In this document: positions 1 through 8,762 of the stretch, in pieces
Layout of the letters: the number at the start of each line of letters is the position of its first letter
Numbering within the stretch: position 1 is the stretch's first letter
NCBI GenBank assembly: GCA_963736055.1
Contig: CAVTNM010000009.1
Span: 434,001-498,000 of the forward strand
Reading direction: 5' to 3'
DNA: 64,000 nt
DNA from: AC-32 sp963736055
GTDB lineage: Bacteria; Actinomycetota; Thermoleophilia; Gaiellales; Gaiellaceae
The notes under the pieces: model-generated
Databases searched by the model: none
The model's input: only the letters and a program-made list of their open reading frames with translations
What the model was told of the DNA's origin: nothing
Made by a program: the position numbers and the translations under genes

Positions 1-686
1 ACCGCTCGCGCGACGATCAGGCCGAAGAGCGCGAGGGCCACAGTCGCCTGCACGATCATCGTGTACTTGGCGCGGTGCGTGAACGGCATCGCGTCGGTGG
101 GGCTGAACGCGGTCGCGTTGGTGAAGCCGAGGTGCAGGTAGTCGAGGAAGACGGGCCTCCAGCCCGGCGGGGCAAGCTCGGGGCTCATGTGCTGGGGGAA
201 GGCGAAGTCGACCGGTTCGGGATGCCGGGTGCGCGCGATCGGACCCCCGCTGTCGATCAGCCAGTACAGGAGGGCGAACGAGATGTTGTTGCCTAGCCAG
301 ACTACGCCCCCCGACGCGAGGAGCTCGCTGGGCGAGTTGGTCACGCCGATCCCTTTGATCAGGTCGTAGACGAGCAGCACGGTCGACCACAGCGCCGCCG
401 CTACGAGCACGGCAACGAGAGTGACCGCAATGCGGTGCAACCACACCCCGTGCTTGGCGACCGTGCCCGGGTGGCCGGCGATCAGGATGAGTAGCAGCAC
501 GGCTTCGATCGCCGGTACGAGCCAGACCACGCGAACCGCGCCCTGATTCGGCAGCCAGACGCGTAGGGCGACATTCAGCCCCATGAAAGCGAGCAAGGCG
601 ATCGCGGGGGGCCAGCGTGACTCGCCGAGCTGCAGCTGTTCGATGTGCTCGCCGGCCGGTGCGACTCGGGTCGCGGTCCCACTCAC
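1..686 (-). CDS. Multi-pass membrane protein of unknown function (C-terminus cut by window edge)
   Basis: This frame stays open from a GTG at 686 to the window edge, giving at least 228 residues. Five hydrophobic segments are visible, at about residues 27-45, 53-71, 80-110, 127-146 and 208-229. Between the fourth and fifth lies a polar stretch with the motif FTNATAFSPTDAMP (188-201), followed by a last helix ending VARAV. This layout resembles predicted membrane proteins of the DUF1345 or ion-channel type, where a short polar loop precedes the last helix. The family is inferred from the motif only. The residues after about 229 lie outside the window. The gene runs opposite to no clear partner, and 133 bases separate it from the next minus-strand gene. 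The start is uncertain because no Shine-Dalgarno sequence or -10 box is obvious. Confidence 0.7.
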   Translation of the reverse strand, partial: MSGTATRVAPAGEHIEQLQLGESRWPPAIALLAFMGLNVALRVWLPNQGAVRVVWLVPAIEAVLLLILIAGHPGTVAKHGVWLHRIAVTLVAVLVAAALWSTVLLVYDLIKGIGVTNSPSELLASGGVVWLGNNISFALLYWLIDSGGPIARTRHPEPVDFAFPQHMSPELAPPGWRPVFLDYLHLGFTNATAFSPTDAMPFTHRAKYTMIVQATVALALFGLIVARA

Positions 687-819
687 GAGCGGATCGTCGC
701 ATACGGCAGCCCGGCCGCCCGGAGCCCGCAAAACGATTCTCAGCCTCGGCTGCATCCTCTTCCTCGGAACCGTGATCTGGCTCGCGACGCTCCCGGTACA
801 GCTCTCGGGCTGACGTGCG

Positions 820-1950
820 TCAGCGGTCGAACCAGCGGGCCCGGCGGCTAGCGCCGAAGTGCGTCTTCTCGGCGACGAGCTCGACCGACGGCTCCTGGAA
901 GGTCCCGGTCGGTTTCGGTCCCGAGAGGAAGTCGACGTCCACCCGGCCGATCCGGCCGGCGCCGAACTCGATGTAGCAGGAGCCCCGCCCTTCGTATCCC
1001 GACGGCTGCTCGCTGTCCTGCGATCGCGCCACAAGCGTGGCTGCCACGACCCGTGCCGCGCCTTCCGAGAACACACCCGCCTTCGGGACGCCCACGGTCG
1101 CGACATCCCCGACGGCGTACACGCCCGGGAAACGGGTCGCGAGCGTTCGCGAGTCCACGGGCACGTAACCCTCCTCGGCCATTCCGCTCGCGAGCACGAC
1201 ATCGGGCGCACGGTGCTTCGGGACACCGAGGAAGAGGTCGTACGGCAGCTCGGAGCCGTCGTCGAGCACGGCGACGCCACGCGCCGGGTCGACCGAGCTC
1301 ACGCGGTGATTGGGGATGAACTCGATCCCGCGCTCCTCGAACGCGGCGAGCAGGGCGGCCGAGGTGTCCGGCGACGGCGGGACCGGTGAGCCCAGCGGCA
1401 TCACGAACGAGATCTCGCAGTCGCCGCGGATGCCTCGTTCGGACAGGTAGTCGTGCAGGAGCAGCGCGGCCTCGCTCGGCGCAGGCGGGCACTTGAAGGG
1501 CGCGCCGCACACGCCGACGATCGCGCGGCCGCTCGTGAACGTGGGCAGCACCTCGCGCAGCCGCTCGGCGCCGGCGAGCGAATAGAACTCTCCCGCCTCG
1601 GCGAGCCCCGGTGTTGCGTCGAAGTCGTAGTCGGCGCCCAGCGCCACGACCAGGACGTCGGCCTCGTGCTCGCCGGTATCGGTGGTCACATGCCGCGCCC
1701 CCGGGTCGATGGCGGTGATCGTCTCGCGCAGAAACCGAACACCCGGCTTGGCAAAGTCGGCGTATGGGAGGCGAACGGCAGCGGGCTCCTCACGCCCGAA
1801 CATCACGTCCAGCTTCGAGTAGCCGAAGACAAAGGCGTCGCTTTGGTCGATCAGCGTGACGCCTGCGTCGTCGCCCAGCGTCTCGGACAGGACGGTCGCG
1901 AGCTCTAGACCGCCGAAGCCCGCTCCGAGGATGAGGACACGCGCCTGCAC
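820..1950 (-). CDS. FAD/NAD(P)-dependent oxidoreductase, sulfide:quinone reductase-like
   Basis: The 376-residue protein opens with a dinucleotide-binding motif, GAGFGG at residues 9-14, followed by an acidic residue at the end of the second strand (LIDQ, 33-36). A second FAD-contact motif, VYAVGDVA, lies near residue 285. This layout is typical of the flavoproteins related to sulfide:quinone oxidoreductase and flavocytochrome c sulfide dehydrogenase. Two cysteines in CGAPFKC (148 and 154) occupy the position where such proteins carry redox cysteines. The substrate cannot be read from the sequence, and a type II NADH dehydrogenase or other quinone-linked role is possible. The GTG start at 1950 is supported by a TAGGCT box six bases upstream, which suggests a leaderless mRNA. 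It stands alone, divergent from the RidA gene. Confidence 0.85.
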   Translation of the reverse strand: MQARVLILGAGFGGLELATVLSETLGDDAGVTLIDQSDAFVFGYSKLDVMFGREEPAAVRLPYADFAKPGVRFLRETITAIDPGARHVTTDTGEHEADVLVVALGADYDFDATPGLAEAGEFYSLAGAERLREVLPTFTSGRAIVGVCGAPFKCPPAPSEAALLLHDYLSERGIRGDCEISFVMPLGSPVPPSPDTSAALLAAFEERGIEFIPNHRVSSVDPARGVAVLDDGSELPYDLFLGVPKHRAPDVVLASGMAEEGYVPVDSRTLATRFPGVYAVGDVATVGVPKAGVFSEGAARVVAATLVARSQDSEQPSGYEGRGSCYIEFGAGRIGRVDVDFLSGPKPTGTFQEPSVELVAEKTHFGASRRARWFDR

Positions 1951-1956
1951 CGCGTG

Positions 1957-1962
1957 AGCCTA
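1957..1962 (-). promoter_or_regulatory. -10 box for the oxidoreductase gene (leaderless start)
   Basis: TAGGCT on the minus strand ends six bases before the GTG at 1950. This matches the TANNNT box and spacing expected for an actinobacterial leaderless transcript. No Shine-Dalgarno sequence is present. Confidence 0.5.
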
Positions 1963-1975
1963 GCGCGGGCGATGC

Positions 1976-2032
1976 CGCCCGCCCGACCAGATAGCCGAAG
2001 CGTGCATTCAGAAGCCGGATCTGCTCGTGCGT
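1976..2032 (-). pseudogene. Relic of a GNAT acetyltransferase C-terminus
   Basis: The minus-strand translation here contains EQIRLLNARFGY, which matches 10 of 12 residues of the C-terminal EPIRRLNARFGY of the tandem GNAT protein encoded at 12287-13198. It is followed by LVGRA, similar to that protein's terminal YLVGPLA, as if an internal piece had been lost. Nothing upstream of this stretch encodes the rest of an acetyltransferase. It abuts a REP-like repeat, so rearrangement at the repeat is a likely cause. Confidence 0.45.
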
Positions 2033-2054
2033 TGGTGCCCCGGGGTGGCAAACG

Positions 2055-2140
2055 CCAAAATCGGTGTCAGACACCGATTTCTGTCAAGCCCGAAGCATGC
2101 CGGATCTGTGACTTTCCTTGCACACGGCCCCGGTGCCGGT
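2055..2140 (+). repeat. REP-like palindromic repeat, copy 1 of 5
   Basis: A perfect palindrome (AATCGGTGTC-A-GACACCGATT) is followed by a conserved tail: CTGTCAAG, then a variable piece, then CTGTGACTTTC and a CCGGTGCCGG-like end. The same block recurs at 6401, 10554, 14916 and 17187 in the same orientation. This copy lies in the divergent gap between the oxidoreductase and RidA genes and is the most diverged in its tail. Confidence 0.8.
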
Positions 2141-2207
2141 TGTGGCGGCTGCGACTAGCTGAACCTCACGGTCCAACAACACGAGCGCGCATCGGCTCGA
2201 AAGCAAT

Positions 2208-2213
2208 TAGGTT
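2208..2213 (+). promoter_or_regulatory. -10 box for the RidA-family gene (leaderless start)
   Basis: TAGGTT ends seven bases before the ATG at 2221, the spacing expected for a leaderless mRNA. No Shine-Dalgarno sequence is present, and this box decides the start over longer upstream frames. Confidence 0.5.
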
Positions 2214-2220
2214 CCAGGCG

Positions 2221-2682
2221 ATGGGCCGCGTCGAGACACGCCTGGAACAACTTGGCCTGACGCTTCCGGAACCGATCGTCCCGCCGGGTAACTACCAGCC
2301 GGTCAAGGTGTACGCCGGACTGGCGTACATCGCCGGCCATGGGCCGTTCGACGGGCCGACACCCCTTGTACAGGGCTTGGTGGGCCGCGACCTCACGCTC
2401 GAGGAGGGTCAGCAAGCAGCGCGCCTGACCGGTCTTGCGATCCTCGCGTCTCTGAAGCGTGAGCTCGGCGAGCTCGACCGCGTGACGGAGTGGATTCGAG
2501 TTGTCTGCTACGTCCACTGCGAGCCAGGATTCGGCCAAAATGCTGCCGTCGCAAACGGCTTCAGCGACCTGATCGTCGAGCTGTGGGGCGACAAAGGACG
2601 ACACGCCCGTTCCGCTCCCGGGCAAGGCCCGTCGCCGTTGAACGTCCCGGTGATCGTGGACGCGGTAGCCGCAGTCGACTGA
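2221..2682 (+). CDS. RidA family (YjgF/YER057c/UK114) protein
   Basis: The 153-residue protein has the RidA-fold pattern. It starts with ETRLEQLGLTLPEP and PPGNYQPVKVYAGLAYIAGHGP, where the glycine-rich strand replaces the usual VSGQ motif. It ends with SPLNVPVIVDAVAAVD, matching the family's PxxxPVEIEAVAAV end. Typical RidA proteins hydrolyse reactive enamine/imine intermediates from PLP enzymes. An arginine (RSAPGQG) lies near the usual catalytic position, but this belongs to the more divergent 150-residue subgroup whose activity is often unknown. The frame is open further upstream, but ATG 2221 matches the family start and has a -10 box. Divergent from the flavoprotein and convergent with the sulfatase, it appears to be a single-gene unit. 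Confidence 0.88.
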   Translation: MGRVETRLEQLGLTLPEPIVPPGNYQPVKVYAGLAYIAGHGPFDGPTPLVQGLVGRDLTLEEGQQAARLTGLAILASLKRELGELDRVTEWIRVVCYVHCEPGFGQNAAVANGFSDLIVELWGDKGRHARSAPGQGPSPLNVPVIVDAVAAVD

Positions 2683-2699
2683 CGCCGCGAGCCAACACG

Positions 2700-5051
2700 C
2701 TACTGCGACCGGATCAGCATCTCGGCCTGGCGCTCGAGGTCGACGTACGGCTCGCCGCTGACGTCGACTGCGATCCGGTTGATCCTCCCGCCGGTGAAGG
2801 CGTACGGAAGCTCGCCCGGGTAGTCGTCGGTCACCGGCTCGCCGCTGTGCCGTCCGACGAAGAGGCCTGAGCCGGCAATCGAATATGCGCCGAGCTGGGT
2901 CTTGATCTTGCCTTCGCCGACCTTGGTGTCCCCGTGGTAGAGGGACAGCGTCCCTGTGGCGCACGTCGGTTCCATCCCTTCCTTCTCGAACGAGGCCGAG
3001 AGGATCAGGTTCTCGCCCGAAGGAACGTCCTCGGAGCCGACGACCATCTGCTCCTCCGCGCCGACGAAGTTGTTGACGTAGTGGAGGTGGTTGTCCTTGA
3101 CGTAGAGGGCGTGGCCGCCGAAGCGGGATCCGATCGCGAAGAGCACTCCCTCCGCGTCCGCGCTCGTGATGTCGACGAGCGCCCCGATCACGAACGAGCG
3201 GTTTTTCGTGTTGACCGCCTGCCACTCGCTCACCGGCGCCGTGTCCGGGAAGTACACGTACCTCTTGCGGGGAGCGCTCAGCTGTGGACGCGGCGTCCCG
3301 AGGATCTCGACCGGGGAGCGGTCGTCGAGCGGGAAGGCGGCGTTTCTGCCGGCCTCGGAAAACCAGATGTTCACGAGCTGCCTTACCTTGTCGGGCTGCT
3401 CGGAAGCGAGATTGTTGACCTCCGATCGGTCGATATCGGTGTTGTAGAGCTCCCAGACGTCGTCGTCGAAGTTGCCCCAGCCGGCGATGCACGGATGGGT
3501 CGTCACCGCCTTCCAGCCTTCGTGCCAGATCGAGCGGGAGCCGAGCATCGCGTAGAACTGCGTCTTCCTCGCGGACTCGACTGAGGCATCGTCGATGCTC
3601 TCACGCATGCTGACACCGTCGAACTGCGACTGCGTGTGCCCCTTGATCGTCTCTGGAGGCTCGACGCCGAGGACGTCGAGGATCGTCGGAGCGAGGTCGA
3701 TCGCATGGTGGTATTGGTCGCGGATCTCGCCCCGGGCCTTCGTTCCGGCCGGCCACGAGATGATGCACGGGTCGCAGGTCCCGCCGTTGAACTCGTAACG
3801 CTTCCACATCTTGAACGGCGTGTTGAACGCCATTGCCCAGCCGTTCGGGTAATGGTTGTAGGTCTTCGTGCCGCCGAGGTCGTCGATCATGGCCAGGTTC
3901 TGTGCCAGGTCGTCGGGGACGCCGTTGGCGAACTTCATCTCGTTCACGGAGCCGTTTGGCCCGCCCTCGCCGCTCGCGCCATTGTCGGAGACGACGACGA
4001 TGAGCGTGTTATCGAGCAGCTCGTTCTGCTCGAGGTAGTCGAGCAGACGCCCGATGTGGTGGTCGGCGTGCGCGAGGAACCCCGCGTACACCTCGGCCAT
4101 GCGGGAGAAGAGGTTCCTCTCGTCGTCGTTCAAGGAGTCCCAGGGGCGGGTGACGTCCAGCGGCGGGAACGGCTTTCCGTCCGGCCCGGTACGCGTCTCG
4201 TCGCCGATCGGGTTGATCGGCGGCAGCTCGGTGTCGGCAGGAACGATGCCAAGCTTCGTCTGGTTGGCGACCGTCTGCTCGCGAATCGACTCGTACCCCA
4301 TGTCGAACTGGCCCTTGAACTTGTCGATCCACTCCTTCGGTACCTGGTGTGGCGCATGGCAGGCGCCGGGCGCGTAGTAGAGGAAGAACGGCTTCTCGGG
4401 CGCAACCGCCTTGGCATCGCGGATGAACTCGAGTGCCTTGTCGGTGATGTCGTCGGTGAGGTGGTAGCCCTCGTCCGGGGTACGTGGCTGATCGACCGGA
4501 TGGTTGTCGTAGACCAGGTCCGGGAACCACTGGTTCGTCTCGGCGCCGAGGAACCCATACCACCGCTCGAAGCCGCGGCCGGTTGGCCAGTTGCGCCGCG
4601 TCGAAGCAAGGTTCATCTCGTCGGTCGGGCAGAGGTGCCACTTCCCGACCATGTAGGTGTTCCAACCGAGTTCGCCGAGGATCTCGGACAGCATTCCGTT
4701 CTCGGGCGGGACAGTGCCGCTGGCGTTCGGGAAGCCGATCGCCGCCTCCGTGATGCAGGCCATGCTGTTGCGCGTGTGGTTGCGGCCGGTCAGCAAGCAG
4801 GAACGCGTCGGTGAACAAAGTGCGGTCGTGTGGAACTGCGTGTAGCGGACACCGTTCGCGACGATCCGGTCGATGTTCGGAGTCTCGATCGGTCCCCCGT
4901 AGCAGCTCATCGCCGAGAAGCCGACGTCGTCGAGGACGACGTATAGAACGTTGGGTGCCCCCTCCGGTGCCTTCGGCGGTTCGAATGGCGCCCAGTCCGG
5001 CTCCGAATCGCGAATGTCGACGTTGACAACGCCCTTGAACGGAGTGCTCAT
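2700..5051 (-). CDS. Arylsulfatase, type I formylglycine-dependent sulfatase
   Basis: The 783-residue protein has the sulfatase signature CSPTRSCLLTG, with Cys79 as the residue converted to formylglycine. The N-terminal metal aspartates (VLDDVG, 41-42), GKWHL and a later DNGASGEGG metal motif are all present. The first ~560 residues form the alkaline-phosphatase-like sulfatase domain. The remaining ~200 are a beta-rich C-terminal extension seen in large arylsulfatases. Such enzymes hydrolyse sulfate esters to release sulfate, and the natural substrate is unknown. No signal peptide is evident, so it is probably cytoplasmic. The ATG at 5051 is preceded by GGGAGGA at good spacing, which favours it over upstream frame extensions. 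A formylglycine-generating enzyme would be needed, and none lies in the window. Confidence 0.93.
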   Translation of the reverse strand: MSTPFKGVVNVDIRDSEPDWAPFEPPKAPEGAPNVLYVVLDDVGFSAMSCYGGPIETPNIDRIVANGVRYTQFHTTALCSPTRSCLLTGRNHTRNSMACITEAAIGFPNASGTVPPENGMLSEILGELGWNTYMVGKWHLCPTDEMNLASTRRNWPTGRGFERWYGFLGAETNQWFPDLVYDNHPVDQPRTPDEGYHLTDDITDKALEFIRDAKAVAPEKPFFLYYAPGACHAPHQVPKEWIDKFKGQFDMGYESIREQTVANQTKLGIVPADTELPPINPIGDETRTGPDGKPFPPLDVTRPWDSLNDDERNLFSRMAEVYAGFLAHADHHIGRLLDYLEQNELLDNTLIVVVSDNGASGEGGPNGSVNEMKFANGVPDDLAQNLAMIDDLGGTKTYNHYPNGWAMAFNTPFKMWKRYEFNGGTCDPCIISWPAGTKARGEIRDQYHHAIDLAPTILDVLGVEPPETIKGHTQSQFDGVSMRESIDDASVESARKTQFYAMLGSRSIWHEGWKAVTTHPCIAGWGNFDDDVWELYNTDIDRSEVNNLASEQPDKVRQLVNIWFSEAGRNAAFPLDDRSPVEILGTPRPQLSAPRKRYVYFPDTAPVSEWQAVNTKNRSFVIGALVDITSADAEGVLFAIGSRFGGHALYVKDNHLHYVNNFVGAEEQMVVGSEDVPSGENLILSASFEKEGMEPTCATGTLSLYHGDTKVGEGKIKTQLGAYSIAGSGLFVGRHSGEPVTDDYPGELPYAFTGGRINRIAVDVSGEPYVDLERQAEMLIRSQ

Positions 5052-5201
5052 CACTGTCCTCCCGATCGCGGAAGTGCGGCCAGCGGAGGGTTCTCCCCCG
5101 CCCCGCGGCAATGTTCGCAGCAAGAGGCTCGTACCACGTCATCCCATCAGGATTAAAGGAGGGCGTGCTCCAAGTCCGCCTCGAGATCAAACTGAGGTCG
5201 C

Positions 5202-6356
5202 CTAGGAAGCGGCGAACGCCGAGCGCGATTCTGCGCGAGCCTCGCGCCACCACACGAGCTCGTAGATGTGCAGCCCGACCCAGACCGCGGTGACGAGCGC
5301 CAGCGCGGCGAGCGCAGGCACAACCGTCGCGAGCGGGAGCACGAGTAACAGCGCGAGCGCGGCCGCGAAGCGACCACGGCTCACTGTGACGCGCCGTTCG
5401 ATCCGCGCCCGGATCGCCGAGTACGTCAGCAGGTAGAGCGCACTCCCGCCGCAGAGCGCGAAGGCCGCGACGGAATCGAGCTCCTCACCGACGTGCGCCA
5501 CGATGGTCTTCATCGCGAACGCGAAGAACACGATGCCGACGATCATCGGGAGGTGGGCGTATGCGTACACGTCGCGGGCAAGCGCAACACGCTCCGGGCC
5601 CCGCAGGTCGGCGAGAATCCGCTCGCCGCGGATCGAGAAGAAGTCGAAGTAGGCGAGCCAGAACGAAGTGGCGACGAGCAAGCCCAGAATCGCGGCGACA
5701 ACCTCGCCTAGCCCGATTCCGATCCCCGTCGCGCCGATCCCGATCGCGACGAATGCCTCGCCGAGGGCGATGATCATCACGAGGCCGTAGCGCTCCGCGA
5801 GATGCGACGGGTAGAGCCGCCAGCCGGTCGACCCGCTCAGCCCGGCGCCGACGTAGGTACACGTGAGCGCGGCGAGCCAGAGCCACGTTCGCGCGCCGTC
5901 CGCGAAGCCGGCGACGAGAATCAACGTGGCGCCCAGCAGCGGCCAGGGCGCCAGCCGCAGCACGGCGGACAGGAGGTCACGGTTCCCGCGACCGGCGAGA
6001 GCGTAGAGCGCCAGATGCATCGTGCACACGACGAGGAAGGCCGCGCCGAAGAGCACGCCGTCGTCGTCGAACACGCTCGGGACCACGAGCGCCGCGACGA
6101 ACATCGCGATGAGCGCAACCAAGAGTGCCGCGCCGACGAAGCCCTCTTCGGGGTCGACGGTGTTGGTCAGCCAGGCGTAGGCCGTCCACGCCCACCAGAG
6201 CGCACCGAGCACGAGCACGCCGCGGCCGATCCCAGCGAAGGTCGGATCGTCCGTGAGCAGCGTGGTCACCTGCGTGAACGCGAACACGAACACCAGGTCG
6301 AAGAAGAGTTCTCGTGGGGTGACGCCGTGCTCCTGCTCGACTGCAGTCGCGGTCAT
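5202..6356 (-). CDS. ltrA: Low temperature requirement A (LtrA) family membrane protein
   Basis: The 384-residue protein starts with the family hallmark ELFFDLVFVFAFTQ (residues 16-29) and has about ten hydrophobic segments to residue ~365. LtrA was first linked to cold growth in Listeria. The molecular function of the family is unresolved. The ATG at 6356 has a TAGACT box six bases upstream. It stands alone, with 150 bases to the sulfatase start and REP copy 2 just upstream of its promoter. Confidence 0.9.
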   Translation of the reverse strand: MTATAVEQEHGVTPRELFFDLVFVFAFTQVTTLLTDDPTFAGIGRGVLVLGALWWAWTAYAWLTNTVDPEEGFVGAALLVALIAMFVAALVVPSVFDDDGVLFGAAFLVVCTMHLALYALAGRGNRDLLSAVLRLAPWPLLGATLILVAGFADGARTWLWLAALTCTYVGAGLSGSTGWRLYPSHLAERYGLVMIIALGEAFVAIGIGATGIGIGLGEVVAAILGLLVATSFWLAYFDFFSIRGERILADLRGPERVALARDVYAYAHLPMIVGIVFFAFAMKTIVAHVGEELDSVAAFALCGGSALYLLTYSAIRARIERRVTVSRGRFAAALALLLVLPLATVVPALAALALVTAVWVGLHIYELVWWREARAESRSAFAAS

Positions 6357-6362
6357 GCCACG

Positions 6363-6368
6363 AGTCTA
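6363..6368 (-). promoter_or_regulatory. -10 box for ltrA (leaderless start)
   Basis: TAGACT on the minus strand ends six bases before the ATG at 6356, with no Shine-Dalgarno sequence between. Confidence 0.5.
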
Positions 6369-6400
6369 GGCGGCACGTGCGTCTCGTCTTTCAGACCAAC

Positions 6401-6475
6401 GGGAAAAACGGTGTCAGACACCGTTTTGTGTCAAGCCGAGAATGCGCCGAAACTGCGACTTCGTTTCCCGTCAGC
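6401..6475 (+). repeat. REP-like palindromic repeat, copy 2 of 5
   Basis: This copy has the longest perfect palindrome of the set (AAAACGGTGTC-A-GACACCGTTTT), followed by GTGTCAAG and a shortened, diverged tail. It reaches the stop codon of the MFS gene at 6471, so it could also serve as that gene's 3' hairpin. Confidence 0.78.
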
Positions 6476-7889
6476 TTGCCTCTCGGAGCTTGGCAGGAAG
6501 CAAGAGGGCCGCTCCCAGTCCGATGAGCCCGAAGAATGCGAGGGATGCCATCGCCCAGGCGTACTCGTGGTTGCCTGGAGCGGCCGCGACCGAGACCAGG
6601 ATCGTGCCTGCGATGGCGGTGCCGAAGGACGACCCGAGGTTCGACACGCTGCGCGAGAGACCAGAGATCTCGCCCTGCTGTTCCTCGGGGAAGCTCGACT
6701 GCACCACATTCACGGACGGGGTGAGCATCCCTCCCAGGCCGAGGCCGATGAGAAACAGCCCTGGCACGAAGGCCACATTCCTCGTCGACAAGGGGATCAA
6801 CCCGATCAAGAGCACGATCCCCGCGAGTGTGACGACGAACCCCGCCACGATCAGGGTCTTCTGCGAGTACTTCTTGGCAAGTCGCGCCGCCGCGAGCGAC
6901 GAAATCAGGATGCCGGCCGTCGCGGCGGTGAAGATGACACCCGTCGCGATCGCGCTGTAGCCGCGAACGGTTTGAAGGAACACGGAGACGACGAATGACG
7001 TCCCCATGAGCACCAGCCACTGGATGTTCTGAGTAACGAGGGCGAGATCAGACGTTCGGTTCCTGAAGAGTCGCGTGGACAACAGCGGTTCCCTCCCCGC
7101 ACGCTCGAGCGAGCGGATGTAGAAGAAGAATCCGATCAGGAACGCAGCTCCGACCACGAGGAACACCGCCAGGAGGATGTTGTTGCTGCCGGCCTGGAGG
7201 ATCCCGAACACCACGCAGAACATGCCGACCCCCGAGAGAACCGCTCCGACGACGTCGAAAGTACGCGTCGGGTCCGGCGGTAGCGGATCGACGAGCCGGC
7301 GGCTCAGCAGGACGATCGCCACGATGACGAGGGCTTGGAAGACGAACGCGGCCCGCCAGCTGATCCACGTGGTGATGACACCTCCGATCAACGGTCCCGC
7401 CGCAGCGCCGATGCCCCCCAAGCCGCTGATCACGCCGAAGGCCCACGCACGCGAGGTGAGATTGCTGAACCACAGCGTCGCGAGGATGTAGACCGGTGGG
7501 ATCAGGAGCGCCGTGCCGACGCCCTCGAGTACCGAGTTGCCGAGGATCAGCACCCCGAGACCCGGGGCCAGCGCGCTCAGCAGGGCACCGATTCCGTAGA
7601 GCGTGAGGCCTCCGATGAAGCACCGCTTGCGGCCCCAACGGTCGGTCAGCTTGCTGCACGGGATCATGAGGACCGCCATGATCAGGAGGAACAGCGTGAT
7701 CGTGGTCTGAACACCCTTCACCGTCGTGTCCAGGTCGTCGCTGATGTCGTTGATCATCACGTTCATGTTCGAGCCGGCGAAGCTGCAGATGAACTGGGCG
7801 AGCGCGAGCGGGAGGATCAACCTCCGTGCAGACGCGGCCGGATGCGCAGGCGTCAGCGTCTTGCTCGCCGGTACCGCGCTCTCAGTCAC
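6471..7889 (-). CDS. MFS transporter, EmrB/QacA (DHA2)-like drug exporter
   Basis: The 472-residue protein has hydrophobic segments throughout. The loop between helices 2 and 3 reads LTDRWGRKR (residues ~82-90), the MFS motif A, and helix 5 carries GAAAGPLIGG, close to the antiporter motif C. These features mark a proton-coupled multidrug exporter of the DHA2 type with about 14 helices. It begins at a GTG (7889) without an obvious Shine-Dalgarno or -10 box. No regulator is adjacent, and the substrate is not predictable. Two related exporters lie at 10653 and 13302, but their sequences are only distantly similar to this one. Confidence 0.88.
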   Translation of the reverse strand: MTESAVPASKTLTPAHPAASARRLILPLALAQFICSFAGSNMNVMINDISDDLDTTVKGVQTTITLFLLIMAVLMIPCSKLTDRWGRKRCFIGGLTLYGIGALLSALAPGLGVLILGNSVLEGVGTALLIPPVYILATLWFSNLTSRAWAFGVISGLGGIGAAAGPLIGGVITTWISWRAAFVFQALVIVAIVLLSRRLVDPLPPDPTRTFDVVGAVLSGVGMFCVVFGILQAGSNNILLAVFLVVGAAFLIGFFFYIRSLERAGREPLLSTRLFRNRTSDLALVTQNIQWLVLMGTSFVVSVFLQTVRGYSAIATGVIFTAATAGILISSLAAARLAKKYSQKTLIVAGFVVTLAGIVLLIGLIPLSTRNVAFVPGLFLIGLGLGGMLTPSVNVVQSSFPEEQQGEISGLSRSVSNLGSSFGTAIAGTILVSVAAAPGNHEYAWAMASLAFFGLIGLGAALLLPAKLREAS

Positions 7890-8071
7890 CTGACGCCACG
7901 CCGTCGGCTAGATGGAATGGCTTGCACCAGCTTCTGAACTCGCCGAGACCCCATGCCCCGCGAGTTTCACAAACGTTCGCAGTCCACCACAAGGCGTGGA
8001 CTCCGTTCGAGTCCGATCGCCGGTCGCCGCCGAACGGCCCATCGGGCAGCCGGCGGTGGCCGTCCCGCGGC

Positions 8072-8593
8072 CTAGCCGGCGGCGGCCGGGGTCTTCCGCG
8101 CCAGAACCCAGTCCGGCCGCACGAAGTGGCACGTGTAGCCGCTCGGGTAGCGCTCGAGGTAGTCCTGATGCTCGGGCTCGGCCTCCCAGAACGCCCCGGC
8201 CGGCGTCACCTCGGTCACGACCTTTCCTGGCCAGCGGTCCGAGGCTTCGACGTCGGCAATCGTTTCCTCGGCGACGCGGCGCTGCTCGTCATCGGTGTAG
8301 AAGATCGCCGAGCGGTAGCTCGTCCCGACGTCGTTGCCCTGACGGTTCACCGTCGACGGGTCGTGGATCTGGAAGAAGAACTCGAGCAGGTCCCGGTAGG
8401 AGATCTGCTGGGGATCGAAGGTGATCTCGATCGCCTCGGCGTGCCCCTCGTGGTTGCCGTACGTCGCGTTCTCGACTTCACCGCCCGTGTACCCGACCCT
8501 CGTGGAGACCACCCCCGGTAGCTTCCGAATGAGGTCCTGCATCCCCCAGAAACACCCTCCGGCCAGGATTGCCCTTTCAACTGACTGATTCAC
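8072..8593 (-). CDS. msrA: Peptide methionine sulfoxide reductase MsrA
   Basis: The 173-residue protein carries the MsrA active-site motif GCFWG with Cys14, then VSTRVGYTGG, the YGNHEGHAEAIEI block and DPST, all diagnostic. It reduces methionine-S-sulfoxide in proteins using thioredoxin. One C-terminal cysteine (YTCHF) may act as recycling residue. GTG 8593 has a GGGAGG ten bases upstream. A TTG at 8602 is the alternative but is too close to that site. No msrB is adjacent. The 182-base gap downstream, to the MFS gene, contains nothing recognisable. Confidence 0.93.
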   Translation of the reverse strand: MNQSVERAILAGGCFWGMQDLIRKLPGVVSTRVGYTGGEVENATYGNHEGHAEAIEITFDPQQISYRDLLEFFFQIHDPSTVNRQGNDVGTSYRSAIFYTDDEQRRVAEETIADVEASDRWPGKVVTEVTPAGAFWEAEPEHQDYLERYPSGYTCHFVRPDWVLARKTPAAAG

Positions 8594-8762
8594 TTCCTGC
8601 AAACCTCCCTTTCCAGCGTCAGGTCACTCCAAATTCAACCCGTCACAACGCGGCGCTCTCCAATCTTGTTCCGAAGCATCGGTGGAGAAGCCGATCTGCT
8701 GCTTGGTTTTCTAGGATCTCGTTTCTGGCTGGAAGACATGCGAGCGGATCGCGCGCACGGGC

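Noticed and set aside
583..813. Plus-strand open frame ending in a hydrophobic segment (SLGCILFLGTVIWLATLPVQ)
   Set aside because: Most of it is antisense to the membrane protein at 1-686 and only the last ~25 residues look protein-like. No start codon suits that part alone.
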